Source: Suicoccus acidiformans | Lineage (GTDB): Bacteria > Bacillota > Bacilli > Lactobacillales > Aerococcaceae | NCBI RefSeq assembly: GCF_003546865.1 | Contig: NZ_CP023434.1 | Coordinates: forward strand, 558,001-622,000 | Length of the DNA stretch: 64,000 nucleotides | Direction: 5' to 3' | Shown here: one piece after another, positions 36,791 through 44,263 of the stretch | Layout of the letters: every line of letters begins with the position of its first letter | How positions within the stretch are numbered: position 1 is the first letter of the stretch | Notes under the pieces: model-generated | Databases searched by the model: none | Told to the model about the DNA's origin: nothing | Seen by the model: only the letters and a program-made list of their open reading frames with translations | Position numbers and translations under genes: made by a program

Positions 36791-37165
36791 AAACCATATA
36801 ATCCAGGAGATATTGTCTTTGTCGATTTGAATCCTAAAGGTGTAGGGCCACTGAATCGCGTTCATGTGTTTCAGCGTGAGTAGAAAATGATTATAATAAG
36901 GCTTTTATATCATAATCGTGCTGCGTATGTCTAGTTCTCCCAAATACTTGGCAGAAAAATATCAAGCCATTCCATTTTTTCTGGGACTGTCTACTAATCA
37001 TTTTGTGAATGGACGATTCTCTTGCAACATTTAAGAGCAATAGACCCATAGGAATGTATTCGTTCGAATGCAGTTTACCGATGAGATGAGTTATCTTTCA
37101 ACCATATTCAAAGAATCTGTATCGAAATATCCCAATAGATTATCTGATTCTGATTGAACGAAATT
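36791..37165 (+). pseudogene. MazF/PemK-like toxin remnant
   Basis: Directly after the TGA at 36788-36790 a frame reads KPYNPGDIVFVDLNPKG, which is the start of PemK/MazF endoribonucleases (consensus GDIVWVDLNP). It stops at the TAG at 36881. Further pieces appear in other frames, including HNRAAYV and, after several stops, LQHLRAIDP and DELSFNHIQRICIEIS, which fit the C-terminal part of the same family. The several stops and frame changes make it inactive. Confidence 0.5.
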
Positions 37166-37178
37166 TATAATCAATGCG

Positions 37179-37215
37179 AAACGCCTCTAGCCGGACATAT
37201 CGGTTGGAGGCGTTT
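37179..37215. terminator. Bidirectional hairpin
   Basis: AAACGCCTC (37179-37187) and GAGGCGTTT (37207-37215) pair perfectly, extended by AGCCG/CGGTT. T-rich exits exist on both strands, so it may serve the broken toxin gene and the open frame on the other strand. Confidence 0.65.
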
Positions 37216-37218
37216 GGC

Positions 37219-37422
37219 TTAGGGAGTACTTTCATCATATAATCCCATAATTAATCGACTGAGTGGAGGATAGTCCACAAAAGAACCGTACTGACTGCAA
37301 CGCTTACTTGTAGCATACTCTTTAGTAAGAGTAAAAGCTGTCATCTCACTAATGTTACTATCATAATCGGATTGACAAAAAATAGAGTTTTCTGCGCAAA
37401 CTTCAACCTGTGATTTGCAATA
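37219..37422 (-). pseudogene. Unrecognised ORF remnant
   Basis: A minus-strand frame stays open for about 68 codons and ends at 37219, next to the terminator. It reads VCAENSIFCQSDYDSNISEM, then TAFTLTKEYATSKRCSQYG and SFVDYPPLSRLIMGLYDE. It has no good start codon or ribosome site and a TAG lies just upstream. The composition looks protein-like, suggesting the 3' end of a lost gene, but I do not recognise the family. Confidence 0.25.
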
Positions 37423-37727
37423 TAACTATGGCTATACAGAATAACTGGTCGCCCATCTTAATGGTGAATATCGACTAAATTAGGTGACCATGACGTTATT
37501 TAAACAAATAAGACCAAATATTCCCCGAAATGCGTCATCCTTTAGTGAAACGTCGACACACCTGGCTCAGTGAATATCGCTAAATGTGGACTTACTTGCA
37601 TCTGATAGCTGAACCCACAAGATGCCAGGCAATATTTACCCCAAAGACGTCGTGTCACTTTATTGCGTAAAAGATAGACAACCCTATCTTCCAGAAGTTA
37701 GCTGTCAGATTGACATCATCTTACCGG

Positions 37728-37839
37728 ATTCCGTCGGAGTTGGTTCCCACGGAATTTTGTGCGATTTCGATTCCGTGGGGCGTCTTTCCCACGGAACTTT
37801 GCGGAGTTTTTATTCCGTCGGATGCCGTCTCAACGGAAT
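37728..37839. repeat. Three-unit, 42-bp-period hairpin array
   Basis: Three inverted repeats begin at 37728, 37770 and 37812, exactly 42 bases apart. Each has the arms ATTCCGT and ACGGAA(T); the middle unit has the longest stem (TTCCGTGGG with CCCACGGAA). The loops differ in sequence but have similar lengths of 8-14 bases. A diverged two-unit relative lies at 14115-14196. Short ORFs over this region are by-products of the repeats. Confidence 0.85.
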
Positions 37840-37926
37840 CACGTCGCATTTACCCGACACCCAACAACGCTCAAACCAAATCGAACGCCTCTGACATCTT
37901 GCTCAGGCCAATCTACCAACCTAAAC

Positions 37927-37958
37927 AAACGCACCTACTCAACTGAGCGGGTGCGTTT
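37927..37958 (-). terminator. Terminator after the D-2-hydroxyacid dehydrogenase gene
   Basis: AAACGCACC (37927-37935) and GGTGCGTTT (37950-37958) form a perfect 9-bp stem 40 bases downstream of the gene on the minus strand. The minus-strand exit reads GTTTAG, so the U-tract is weak. Confidence 0.6.
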
Positions 37959-37997
37959 GGTGCGTAAGTTTACCGGCTGAATAAGTCGGACGCAAAC

Positions 37998-38996
37998 TTA
38001 AAATAACAAATTGTCTGAAGTGCCGGTTTCTAGGACGTCGTTGAAGTTGTCGAAGCTGTATTCGACCATGTTCTTCACGGCTTCGTCGGTGTTTGAGCCG
38101 ACGTGTGGGGTGATGATGGCTTTTGGATACAGTTTGGTTAATTCGCGGACAGAATCAACGGGGATGTCGTCTACGGAGTCGAAGCTCTTGAAGAAGACGT
38201 CGCCTTCATTTGGAATAACGTCGGTTGCGTAGCCGTATAGTTCGTCATTCTTTAAGGCTTCTACGATGGCTTCAGTGTCTTGAATCTCAGCCCGGGCGGT
38301 ATTGACCAGTATAGCGTCATTGCACATTTTGCTAAGGAAGTCTTTATTAATCATTTCATCGTTCTCGCCTGGGATGTGCGGAACGTGCATGGACACGATG
38401 TCACTTTGGGCAAGGAGTTCGTCTTGTTCAACGAATTCGACGACTTCTTTAGCTGCGTCTGATTGGAAGACGTCGTAGCCTAGAACGCGGGCACCCATCG
38501 CTTTATACATTTGGGCTTCAACTAGTCCGATGCGGCCGGTACCGATGATACCAACGGTACAGTTACGGATTTCGCGTGAGAACATTTGCGGTGTGACACG
38601 GAAGTCAGCGCGGCTAGTGCGGTCGGCGGTGTATTGTACGTTGCGTAGTAAAGTCATCGCCATTGTTACGGCTAATTCAGCAATTGCGTTAGGTGAATAA
38701 CCGGGGACGCGGGCGACTTTCTGGCCGAGGTCTTTGGCTGCGTCTAAGTCGATGTGGTTGAAGCCAACGGTACGGGTGAAGACGAGGTCGATGCCGTAGT
38801 CTTTCATGATTTCAAGGTTTTTCCGGTCAGCTACACAGTTCGCCCGGAGTAAGACGGCGTCGTGGCCTTTGGCGGTTTCGATGTTGTCGTGGGTTAATAA
38901 TTCTTCGTAAAGGGTTAAATCGTAGTTGTATTTGTTGTTTTCTTCAAAGGTTGTAACCTCGTTGGGACGAACACCATAACAAGCAATTTTTAACAT
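37998..38996 (-). CDS. D-2-hydroxyacid (D-lactate) dehydrogenase
   Basis: This 332-residue NAD-dependent enzyme reduces a 2-oxoacid to the D-2-hydroxyacid. The N-terminal MLKIACYGVRPNEV, the Rossmann motif VGIIGTGRIG (near residue 148), DAILVNTARAEIQDTEAI with the catalytic Arg (near residue 235) and the His in ITPHVGSNTDEAV (near residue 296) are all present. D-lactate dehydrogenase and D-hydroxyisocaproate dehydrogenase cannot be separated by sight. AAAGGAG precedes the ATG. It lies 14 bases behind an AEC carrier, suggesting coupled production and export of the acid. Confidence 0.9.
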   Translation of the reverse strand: MLKIACYGVRPNEVTTFEENNKYNYDLTLYEELLTHDNIETAKGHDAVLLRANCVADRKNLEIMKDYGIDLVFTRTVGFNHIDLDAAKDLGQKVARVPGYSPNAIAELAVTMAMTLLRNVQYTADRTSRADFRVTPQMFSREIRNCTVGIIGTGRIGLVEAQMYKAMGARVLGYDVFQSDAAKEVVEFVEQDELLAQSDIVSMHVPHIPGENDEMINKDFLSKMCNDAILVNTARAEIQDTEAIVEALKNDELYGYATDVIPNEGDVFFKSFDSVDDIPVDSVRELTKLYPKAIITPHVGSNTDEAVKNMVEYSFDNFNDVLETGTSDNLLF

Positions 38997-39010
38997 AGTT
39001 TTCTCCTTTA

Positions 39011-40069
39011 TTAGATAATGCCAGCGTTAGACAAGATAGATAAGACAACGATCCATAGAGGAATCGCAATGACGGCAGCAATCGTTGATAGTAGTGATGC
39101 ATTAGATGCCAAGGTTGCGTCGCGGTCGAAGTTAATTGCATATGCGGCTGCAACGGTTGCGGTTGGGGTTGCCATCATGATGACGGTTGTAGCAATCGAA
39201 GTACTTCCTAAATCGAGGAAGCCAACAGCGTTCAAGCCAAGAATAAAGAGTAGATTGATTAAAGGTACAGCGACAACTTTCACGATACTGTAGTACCAAG
39301 CTGTGTTATTGGTGGCTGCTTCTTTCACGTCCAACTCACCTAATTGTGCCCCAATGGATAACCAGGCTAGTGGTGAAGATAGGCCAGCTAAATATTGGAG
39401 CGGACGGTATAGCCAGTATGCCGTTTGGTCAATACGCAGGAAGGCGTAAGAACCAACTTCACCTGTGACCGCGTCGGTTACGGTGACTTGCGGCAGGTTA
39501 CTTTGGAAGATCCAAATTAATAACCCAGCAAATGTTGCGATAATGATTGAATTACCGAAGATTTGCTTAAGATTCTTCTTTTCGAATTTCAAGCCACTCA
39601 TCATAATATAGCCATAGGTATAAAGGAAAATCCGGTAGCCAATATTGAAGATATTCGCGTAAATTGTTCCTTCATCCCCATAAATTGAACTAACAATCGG
39701 CGTACCAAAAAATGTCGTCGAACCAAAAATACTCAATACGGCCAAGGTCTTGCGACGATCGCCATCATAGTGACGGTAAAATAGCGGTGTCAATAACATC
39801 AAAATAACATAAACTAAAATTCCCCAAATAAGGACATCAATACTTTGATTCAACTGCTCTTGGTCAATATCCTTCATAAAGGCCGTAAAAGCTAGAGCCG
39901 GCAAGGCCAAGTTTAAGACAACGCTTGAAAGAGTCTTACTGACCGTTTCGTTGAAAATTCCTTGTTTGCGGAAATAATACCCGAGCAAAATGATAAAGAC
40001 GGTTGAAGTAATCGCACTGACAGTCTTCATATCCGTGAATGTTTGAACAAGAATCTCTCCTAAATTCAT
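39011..40069 (-). CDS. AEC family transporter (organic-acid carrier)
   Basis: This 352-residue membrane protein of the auxin-efflux-carrier family has about ten hydrophobic segments. Its first membrane segment is ITSTVFIILLGYYFRKQGIF, and a conserved pair of proline-containing crossing helices (NLALPALAF and MATPTATVAAAYAINF) is visible. It is longer than the AEC protein at 14.5 kb and not closely similar. Its position ahead of a D-2-hydroxyacid dehydrogenase suggests a malate/lactate-type carrier, by inference. Translation is probably controlled: the GGGAGG ribosome site is in the 3' arm of a 17-bp hairpin. Confidence 0.88.
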   Translation of the reverse strand: MNLGEILVQTFTDMKTVSAITSTVFIILLGYYFRKQGIFNETVSKTLSSVVLNLALPALAFTAFMKDIDQEQLNQSIDVLIWGILVYVILMLLTPLFYRHYDGDRRKTLAVLSIFGSTTFFGTPIVSSIYGDEGTIYANIFNIGYRIFLYTYGYIMMSGLKFEKKNLKQIFGNSIIIATFAGLLIWIFQSNLPQVTVTDAVTGEVGSYAFLRIDQTAYWLYRPLQYLAGLSSPLAWLSIGAQLGELDVKEAATNNTAWYYSIVKVVAVPLINLLFILGLNAVGFLDLGSTSIATTVIMMATPTATVAAAYAINFDRDATLASNASLLSTIAAVIAIPLWIVVLSILSNAGII

Positions 40070-40072
40070 AAA

Positions 40073-40137
40073 AACCTCCCAAAAATTTGCTGTGCATGTG
40101 AATGCCTGTAAAGAATATCACAAACTTTTGGGAGGTT
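40073..40137 (-). promoter_or_regulatory. Long hairpin sequestering the AEC ribosome site
   Basis: On the minus-strand transcript AACCTCCCAAAAGTTTG pairs with CAAATTTTTGGGAGGTT (16 of 17 positions) across a 31-base loop. The 3' arm contains the Shine-Dalgarno GGGAGG, and the exit GGTTTTTATG contains a five-base U-run ending at the start codon. The element could block translation, terminate transcription, or do both under control of an unknown signal. The loop holds a small GCAT/ATGC hairpin. Confidence 0.65.
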
Positions 40138-40238
40138 ATATTTATTTAATTAATTTATGTGTTTTGAAACTTAATGAAAGTAGAAGGTATGCATTTATAT
40201 GCAATCTTTATTACAATTGACTCTTTGTGACACATTTA

Positions 40239-40985
40239 TTATGCTCTGGGCACTACCGCAAAGACTTCCGCAGGAAAGCCGGGTGCTTCATCAATGTGAG
40301 GCACCGTGACAAAAATCACGCCACCAACTGCGGGTAACTGATCGAGATTGGCCATAAGTTCTACTTGATACTTATCCTCACGAAGCCAGTAATCTTCAGC
40401 CACGAGAAAGCCCGCTTCGGCAGCTTCCACGCCACTATCTGTATTCAAGGTTTCGTGGCCAATCGCGGTTACCTTGCGCTCACGACTCAGAAACTCAAGG
40501 GCTGGCACCGACCAACCCGGCGTGTGTTCCACACCTGCCTCGTCTTTATTCTCAAAAGCCGCCACATCACCAAAGCGTGGATACCATTTGCTGGAGAAGG
40601 CAACAAAGCTACCGACTGGAATTTCACCGTATTCCGCTTCAAAATCTAGAATATCTTGTACGGTCACAGCATAACCAGGATTTTCTGCCACCTTATCTTC
40701 CAAGTGCAGGACGTAGAGGGGAAGAATCCGTTCTTTGAGAGGAATATCTTCTAGACTCCGCTTGGTTGGTCCACCGAAATGCTTGGGTGCGTCGATATGG
40801 GTACCGTGGGAAGTGCCGATAATGTATTCTCTGGAATCAACACCGCCTTCATCGAATTTAGAAATAACGTTGAAGCTCATGGGGTTGAAGGTATGGTAGA
40901 TGGGAATCGTCGGGGTCACGTCATGGGTTAGGTTAATCCAATCATGTTCTAAAAGGGCTTGCATTAATTCTTGTACTTTGCTCAT
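40239..40985 (-). CDS. Cyclase family protein (kynurenine-formamidase-like)
   Basis: This 248-residue protein of the cyclase/KynB metal-hydrolase family (PF04199) contains the metal-binding motif HGTHIDAPKHFGG (near residue 57) and a later GHETLNTDSG. Typical members hydrolyse N-formylkynurenine or cyclic amides and esters. No tryptophan-degradation gene is nearby, so the substrate is unknown. The ATG at 40985 with AAGGAAG six bases upstream is chosen; the frame is open further upstream, to 41276, but that would overlap the divergent gene. It lies upstream of the AEC carrier and dehydrogenase on the same strand. Confidence 0.85.
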   Translation of the reverse strand: MSKVQELMQALLEHDWINLTHDVTPTIPIYHTFNPMSFNVISKFDEGGVDSREYIIGTSHGTHIDAPKHFGGPTKRSLEDIPLKERILPLYVLHLEDKVAENPGYAVTVQDILDFEAEYGEIPVGSFVAFSSKWYPRFGDVAAFENKDEAGVEHTPGWSVPALEFLSRERKVTAIGHETLNTDSGVEAAEAGFLVAEDYWLREDKYQVELMANLDQLPAVGGVIFVTVPHIDEAPGFPAEVFAVVPRA

Positions 40986-41111
40986 ATCTATCTTCCTTTC
41001 TGAGTATATTATAAGATAATTTACATAGATTTGGTAGGGTTTACAGTTGTCGAAAATCTTGGAATGGGCTAGAATAGATATAAATAAATAATTCACAAGA
41101 AGGGTGATTTC

Positions 41112-41582
41112 ATGCATGCAGCAGATATTCTCAAAATACTTCAAGAAGACATGGGGCCAGCAGTAATTGCGACGGCGGACGCGACGGGGCAGCCACATGC
41201 GCGTAATATTCATATCGGCTTGGCCAATGATGCGGGCATATTCTTTATGACGAGTCCGGATACAGCTTTTTATCAACAGTTAATGGATAATCCTAAAATT
41301 GCCGTCTCAGCCTTGTCCAAAGATGCGTATTTAGTGCAAGTCATTCGAATTGAAGGCCTGGTCCGCCCAGTAGACCGCTCAGCTTTGGAAGAAATTCTAG
41401 CCAACCATCCTTTTGTAGATCAAGTCTATCCTAACGATGACTTGGCTACAACGGCTCAAGTGTTCCAATTATACCAAGGTGAAGGCTTTTACCAAAGTAT
41501 GTCCCAAGGGCATAAATATGTCTTCTCCATTGGTGAAGCTGATCCAGATGCCCATGCTATCCAAGGTGGTCACGGCATGTAA
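41112..41582 (+). CDS. Pyridoxamine 5'-phosphate oxidase-family protein
   Basis: This 156-residue split-barrel flavin-binding protein has the usual opening (DILKILQEDMGPAVIATADATGQPHARNIHIGLAND), followed by GIFFMTSPDTAFYQQLMDNPKIAVSAL and a second barrel half with VIRIEGLVRPVD. Such short members bind FMN, F420 or haem and act as reductases of unknown substrates; there is no evidence for true pyridoxamine oxidase activity. AGAAGGGTG precedes the ATG. It is divergently transcribed from the cyclase gene. Confidence 0.82.
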   Translation: MHAADILKILQEDMGPAVIATADATGQPHARNIHIGLANDAGIFFMTSPDTAFYQQLMDNPKIAVSALSKDAYLVQVIRIEGLVRPVDRSALEEILANHPFVDQVYPNDDLATTAQVFQLYQGEGFYQSMSQGHKYVFSIGEADPDAHAIQGGHGM

Positions 41583-41621
41583 GTGAATGAGACTGAAGTC
41601 TAAAGATGCAAACATCATGTG

Positions 41622-41658
41622 CACGTATTTGGAGTGTCTTTCAAATGCGTGTTTTTTT
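41622..41658 (+). terminator. Terminator after the oxidase gene
   Basis: CACGTATTTG (41622-41631) pairs with CAAATGCGTG (41642-41651) with one G-U pair and is followed by seven T. Confidence 0.88.
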
Positions 41659-42012
41659 ATTGTGCGCTTAGGAAGGCCTGGCAGCAACTCTCATCAAATA
41701 AGAAGACCAACCGCAATCCCACAAGCACACAGGGTTACACCTTGCGTCGGGGAGTGCAGTATATCTTAGATTGCGATGTTGCGCGCATTATTTGGCCTCA
41801 AAAGTGCCGGTTAGGTTTACGGTTTTCGCATTGCTTCGTTATTGCGACAATTTCACTCCTGGCAGAGGTTGAAGCGTCTAGGACTAGGATTTCGGATTCG
41901 AGACATACCGCAGCATAAAGCACATATCTGCACCATTTCAGAAAAGCGCTGTATTTGATAGGTATTCAACTTCATTTTTTGCCATGTTCAAATGTCTTCT
42001 TCTGTATTATCT
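41659..42012. other. Non-coding stretch
   Basis: These 354 bases have no convincing gene. Two overlapping short plus-strand frames exist but lack ribosome sites and family features. Base composition is less AT-rich than neighbouring gaps, so it may be old gene debris. Confidence 0.45.
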
Positions 42013-42055
42013 TTTACTTTAAATTTACAGAAAATTTACACCGCTTTGTTACAAT
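42013..42055 (+). promoter_or_regulatory. Pho-box-like direct repeats and promoter
   Basis: TTTACT (42013), TTTACA (42024) and TTTACA (42035) are spaced exactly 11 bases apart, with GTTACA at 42048. This matches the TT(A/C/T)ACA direct-repeat layout of PhoP boxes in Firmicutes. TACAAT (42050-42055) would serve as the -10 box, with the repeats just upstream, in the activating position. The gene downstream is a secreted phosphatase, which fits phosphate-starvation control. Confidence 0.6.
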
Positions 42056-42094
42056 TGGGAAGGAAGAAAACGAATATAATTAGGAGGAAGATGA

Positions 42095-43837
42095 ATGAAG
42101 AAACGACAAAGAATACTCGCTTCGATTCTTGTGAGTGTGCAACTTTTAGCACCAGCAACGGTGATGGGGCAAGAATATTTAAGTTACAGTGAAGAAAAGC
42201 CGGCAGTAGCTGAGATTGAGGTGAATAATACACCGAACCGGATTGTTGCGTCTTTCCACGGCGATACGCAAACCCGTCTGGCTTTCAATTGGTATACGAC
42301 GGATTTGGCAGAGAATCCGGTAGTATTGGTATCGACTTCTAAGGATATGGCCGATCCGCTGGTATTTGAAGCAGAGGCAAAGGAAGTGGAGAACGAGTAC
42401 GCTGAGCGTACGGAGGAGGGTTACTTCATCTTTGCCGATGTGGAGCGTGATGAAGAGGATGATCCGGTCTTGGATGATGAGGGTAATTTCACCGTCAAGC
42501 AAGGTTATTTCACTGATGAAGGTTTAGAAGATGAAATTGATTGGATTGAGAATGGTGATGACTATGGTATCAACACCTTCATCCCAGTCAAGGAGCATTC
42601 TTATAAGGCGATTGCCGATGGCTTGGAAGCAGACACTACTTACTACTATCAAGTGGGATCTCAAGAAGGCGAACTCAGTGAAATCGGCACGTTCAAAACC
42701 TCCGGGGAATCAGGAGAAGCTTTCCAATTCTTACACGTCACCGACACGCAAAATGCCTTCTTCAACGAGAATACGCGTAATGAAGCTATTTGGGGTGGTG
42801 ACACCTTCCGTCGGGCGTTGGACAATTCTGAGGCAGATTTTGTAATTCATACAGGAGATTGGATTGATTCAGCCGATTTAGAAGATGAGTGGGTTGATAT
42901 ATTCCGCCATTCGCAAGACTCCTTATTGGAATTGCCGTGGACTGTAATTCCAGGAAACCATGATTATGACAAAGTATATGGAGGCCATACTTATGAGGAG
43001 TTTAACGAACACTTTAATGTGCCGAACGTGCGCACAGAAGAGAATACGGGGAATTACTATTCCTTCGACTACAACGGCGTGCATTTCGTCGTAGCAGACA
43101 CAGATGAACAAGAGTTCAATGATGAGGGCGCCATGTTTACCGAGGAGCAGATGACTTGGTTGCGCGAAGATATTCAAGCAGCTCGTGACAATGGTGCTAA
43201 ATGGGTCATTCTAGGCTATCATCGTCCGCTCTTCTCCATGAGTTACCACTCACTCCAAGATGAAGAAATTCAACCGGTCCGCGATGAATTGATGCAAATG
43301 ATTGATGAGTTAGACGTTGATTTAGTTCTCAACGGCCATGACCACAACCTTTCTCGGACGAAGCCACTTGTCTATGCAGATAACTTTGCTTCCGCTGAAG
43401 TGGACTATGCGGAAGTGATTCTAGGTAGCGACATGGTTGAATATTACGTGAATCCTGAAGGAACGGTCTTCAACTTGCCTAATACAGCGGGTACAAAGAC
43501 TTACGAAGCAATCTACAACCGACCTTTAGACTTCATTCACACCGCCCGTCCGAAATTGGAATGGTTAACCCAAGAGCAAGTAGATTACTTCCGCACGCTT
43601 TTCGCAGTGGGCATGCAACCGCAACAATCCCAAGCTTTTGTAGACTCGCACTCAAACTACCGCGACTCTGACGTGCAAACGTATTCCATTATCGACGTTA
43701 CCGAAGACACCATCGTTGTCAAGACATACAACGTCTATGGTGACTTACTTCAAGGCGAAGAACGTATCACCCAACTTGTCGACAGCTACGGCATATACAA
43801 AGGTGACAACCCTGAAAGCCTAACTGAAGCCCAGTAA
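42095..43837 (+). CDS. Secreted purple-acid-phosphatase-like metallophosphoesterase
   Basis: This 580-residue exported enzyme has a signal peptide (MKKRQRILASILVSVQLLAPATVMG, cut near QE). An N-terminal fibronectin-III-like domain (residues ~45-205; TPNRIVASFHGDTQTRLAFNWYT and DTTYYYQVGS) precedes the phosphoesterase core. Metal motifs run in order: HVTDTQ (near 214), HTGDWIDSADLEDEW (near 250), VIPGNHDYD (near 285), ILGYHRPLFS (near 370) and VLNGHDHNLSRT (near 413). There is no sortase motif at the C-terminus, so it is probably released. Likely role: phosphate scavenging from organic phosphates, supported by the Pho-box-like promoter. Confidence 0.92.
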   Translation: MKKRQRILASILVSVQLLAPATVMGQEYLSYSEEKPAVAEIEVNNTPNRIVASFHGDTQTRLAFNWYTTDLAENPVVLVSTSKDMADPLVFEAEAKEVENEYAERTEEGYFIFADVERDEEDDPVLDDEGNFTVKQGYFTDEGLEDEIDWIENGDDYGINTFIPVKEHSYKAIADGLEADTTYYYQVGSQEGELSEIGTFKTSGESGEAFQFLHVTDTQNAFFNENTRNEAIWGGDTFRRALDNSEADFVIHTGDWIDSADLEDEWVDIFRHSQDSLLELPWTVIPGNHDYDKVYGGHTYEEFNEHFNVPNVRTEENTGNYYSFDYNGVHFVVADTDEQEFNDEGAMFTEEQMTWLREDIQAARDNGAKWVILGYHRPLFSMSYHSLQDEEIQPVRDELMQMIDELDVDLVLNGHDHNLSRTKPLVYADNFASAEVDYAEVILGSDMVEYYVNPEGTVFNLPNTAGTKTYEAIYNRPLDFIHTARPKLEWLTQEQVDYFRTLFAVGMQPQQSQAFVDSHSNYRDSDVQTYSIIDVTEDTIVVKTYNVYGDLLQGEERITQLVDSYGIYKGDNPESLTEAQ

Positions 43838-43860
43838 GTACCAAAAGCTAAACCAAAAAG

Positions 43861-43900
43861 CAAACAGCGCAACCTAAGTGAATAGGGAGCGCTGTTTGTG
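43861..43900 (+). terminator. Terminator after the phosphatase gene
   Basis: CAAACAGCGC (43861-43870) and GCGCTGTTTG (43889-43898) form a perfect 10-bp stem; the T-run is short. Confidence 0.75.
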
Positions 43901-44213
43901 CTAGAAGCAGGGTGATATTATAGATGAAGTTGCCATGATTTAAACCGTGCTTTCATATTCTCTTTATGACTAGGACAACCGCAAACCCTGCAGAAATCGA
44001 CCCGCCACGTAATGACGCCACGGTTTCATTTTAATTTAAATATCAGAAATAGGACTGTGGCGCGGTTTCGTTTTGACGCAAATATCATGCCTGTACCCTC
44101 CAATGAAAGATAAAGATGCGACGACGTAAGTAGTGTCTCCCACGTATCCTATCATATTTAAGGCCATCACTTTCAATGTGTAGCAAAGAGCACACTCTTC
44201 CACGCTAAACACT
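43899..44213. other. Non-coding stretch between phosphatase and ilvE
   Basis: No gene or clear signal is visible in these 315 bases. A minus-strand frame at 44036-44236 overlaps the ilvE terminator, lacks a ribosome site and is not believed. Confidence 0.45.
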
Positions 44214-44257
44214 AAAACCACGCAGAAGCCCATCAATAGCGGGAGCTGCGTGGTTTT
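44214..44257 (-). terminator. ilvE terminator
   Basis: AAAACCACGCAG (44214-44225) and CTGCGTGGTTTT (44246-44257) form a perfect 12-bp stem seven bases after the ilvE stop on the minus strand. Confidence 0.88.
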
Positions 44258-44263
44258 GCTTGT

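Larger units (their letters stand above)
36884..37997. other. Gene-poor debris region
   Basis: About 1.1 kb without an intact gene. It contains the rest of the MazF-like remnant (to ~37165), a bidirectional terminator (37179-37215), a possible minus-strand ORF remnant (37219-37422), a three-unit hairpin array (37728-37839) and the terminator of the D-2-hydroxyacid dehydrogenase gene. The short sequence TGAATATCG followed by CTAAAT occurs twice, near 37466 and 37571. Confidence 0.55.

Noticed and set aside
37728-37839. CRISPR array
   Set aside because: The repeated part is a short palindrome of 7-9 bp arms with changing loops, not a conserved 25-37 bp repeat with unique spacers, and no cas gene is near. 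The same holds for 50363-50512.
37622-37980. Three overlapping plus-strand ORFs of 73-90 codons
   Set aside because: They lie over the 42-bp hairpin array, in all three frames at once, lack ribosome sites, and owe their openness to the repeat.
40986-41276. 97-codon N-terminal extension of the cyclase-family protein
   Set aside because: It overlaps the start of the divergent oxidase gene and has no family similarity; AAGGAAG before the ATG at 40985 gives a normal family-length protein.
42071-42080. TATAAT as the -10 box of the phosphatase gene
   Set aside because: Transcription would start at or after the TAGGAGG ribosome site and exclude it; TACAAT at 42050 fits better.
44036-44236. 66-codon minus-strand ORF
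   Set aside because: It overlaps the ilvE terminator, has no ribosome site and no recognisable family.
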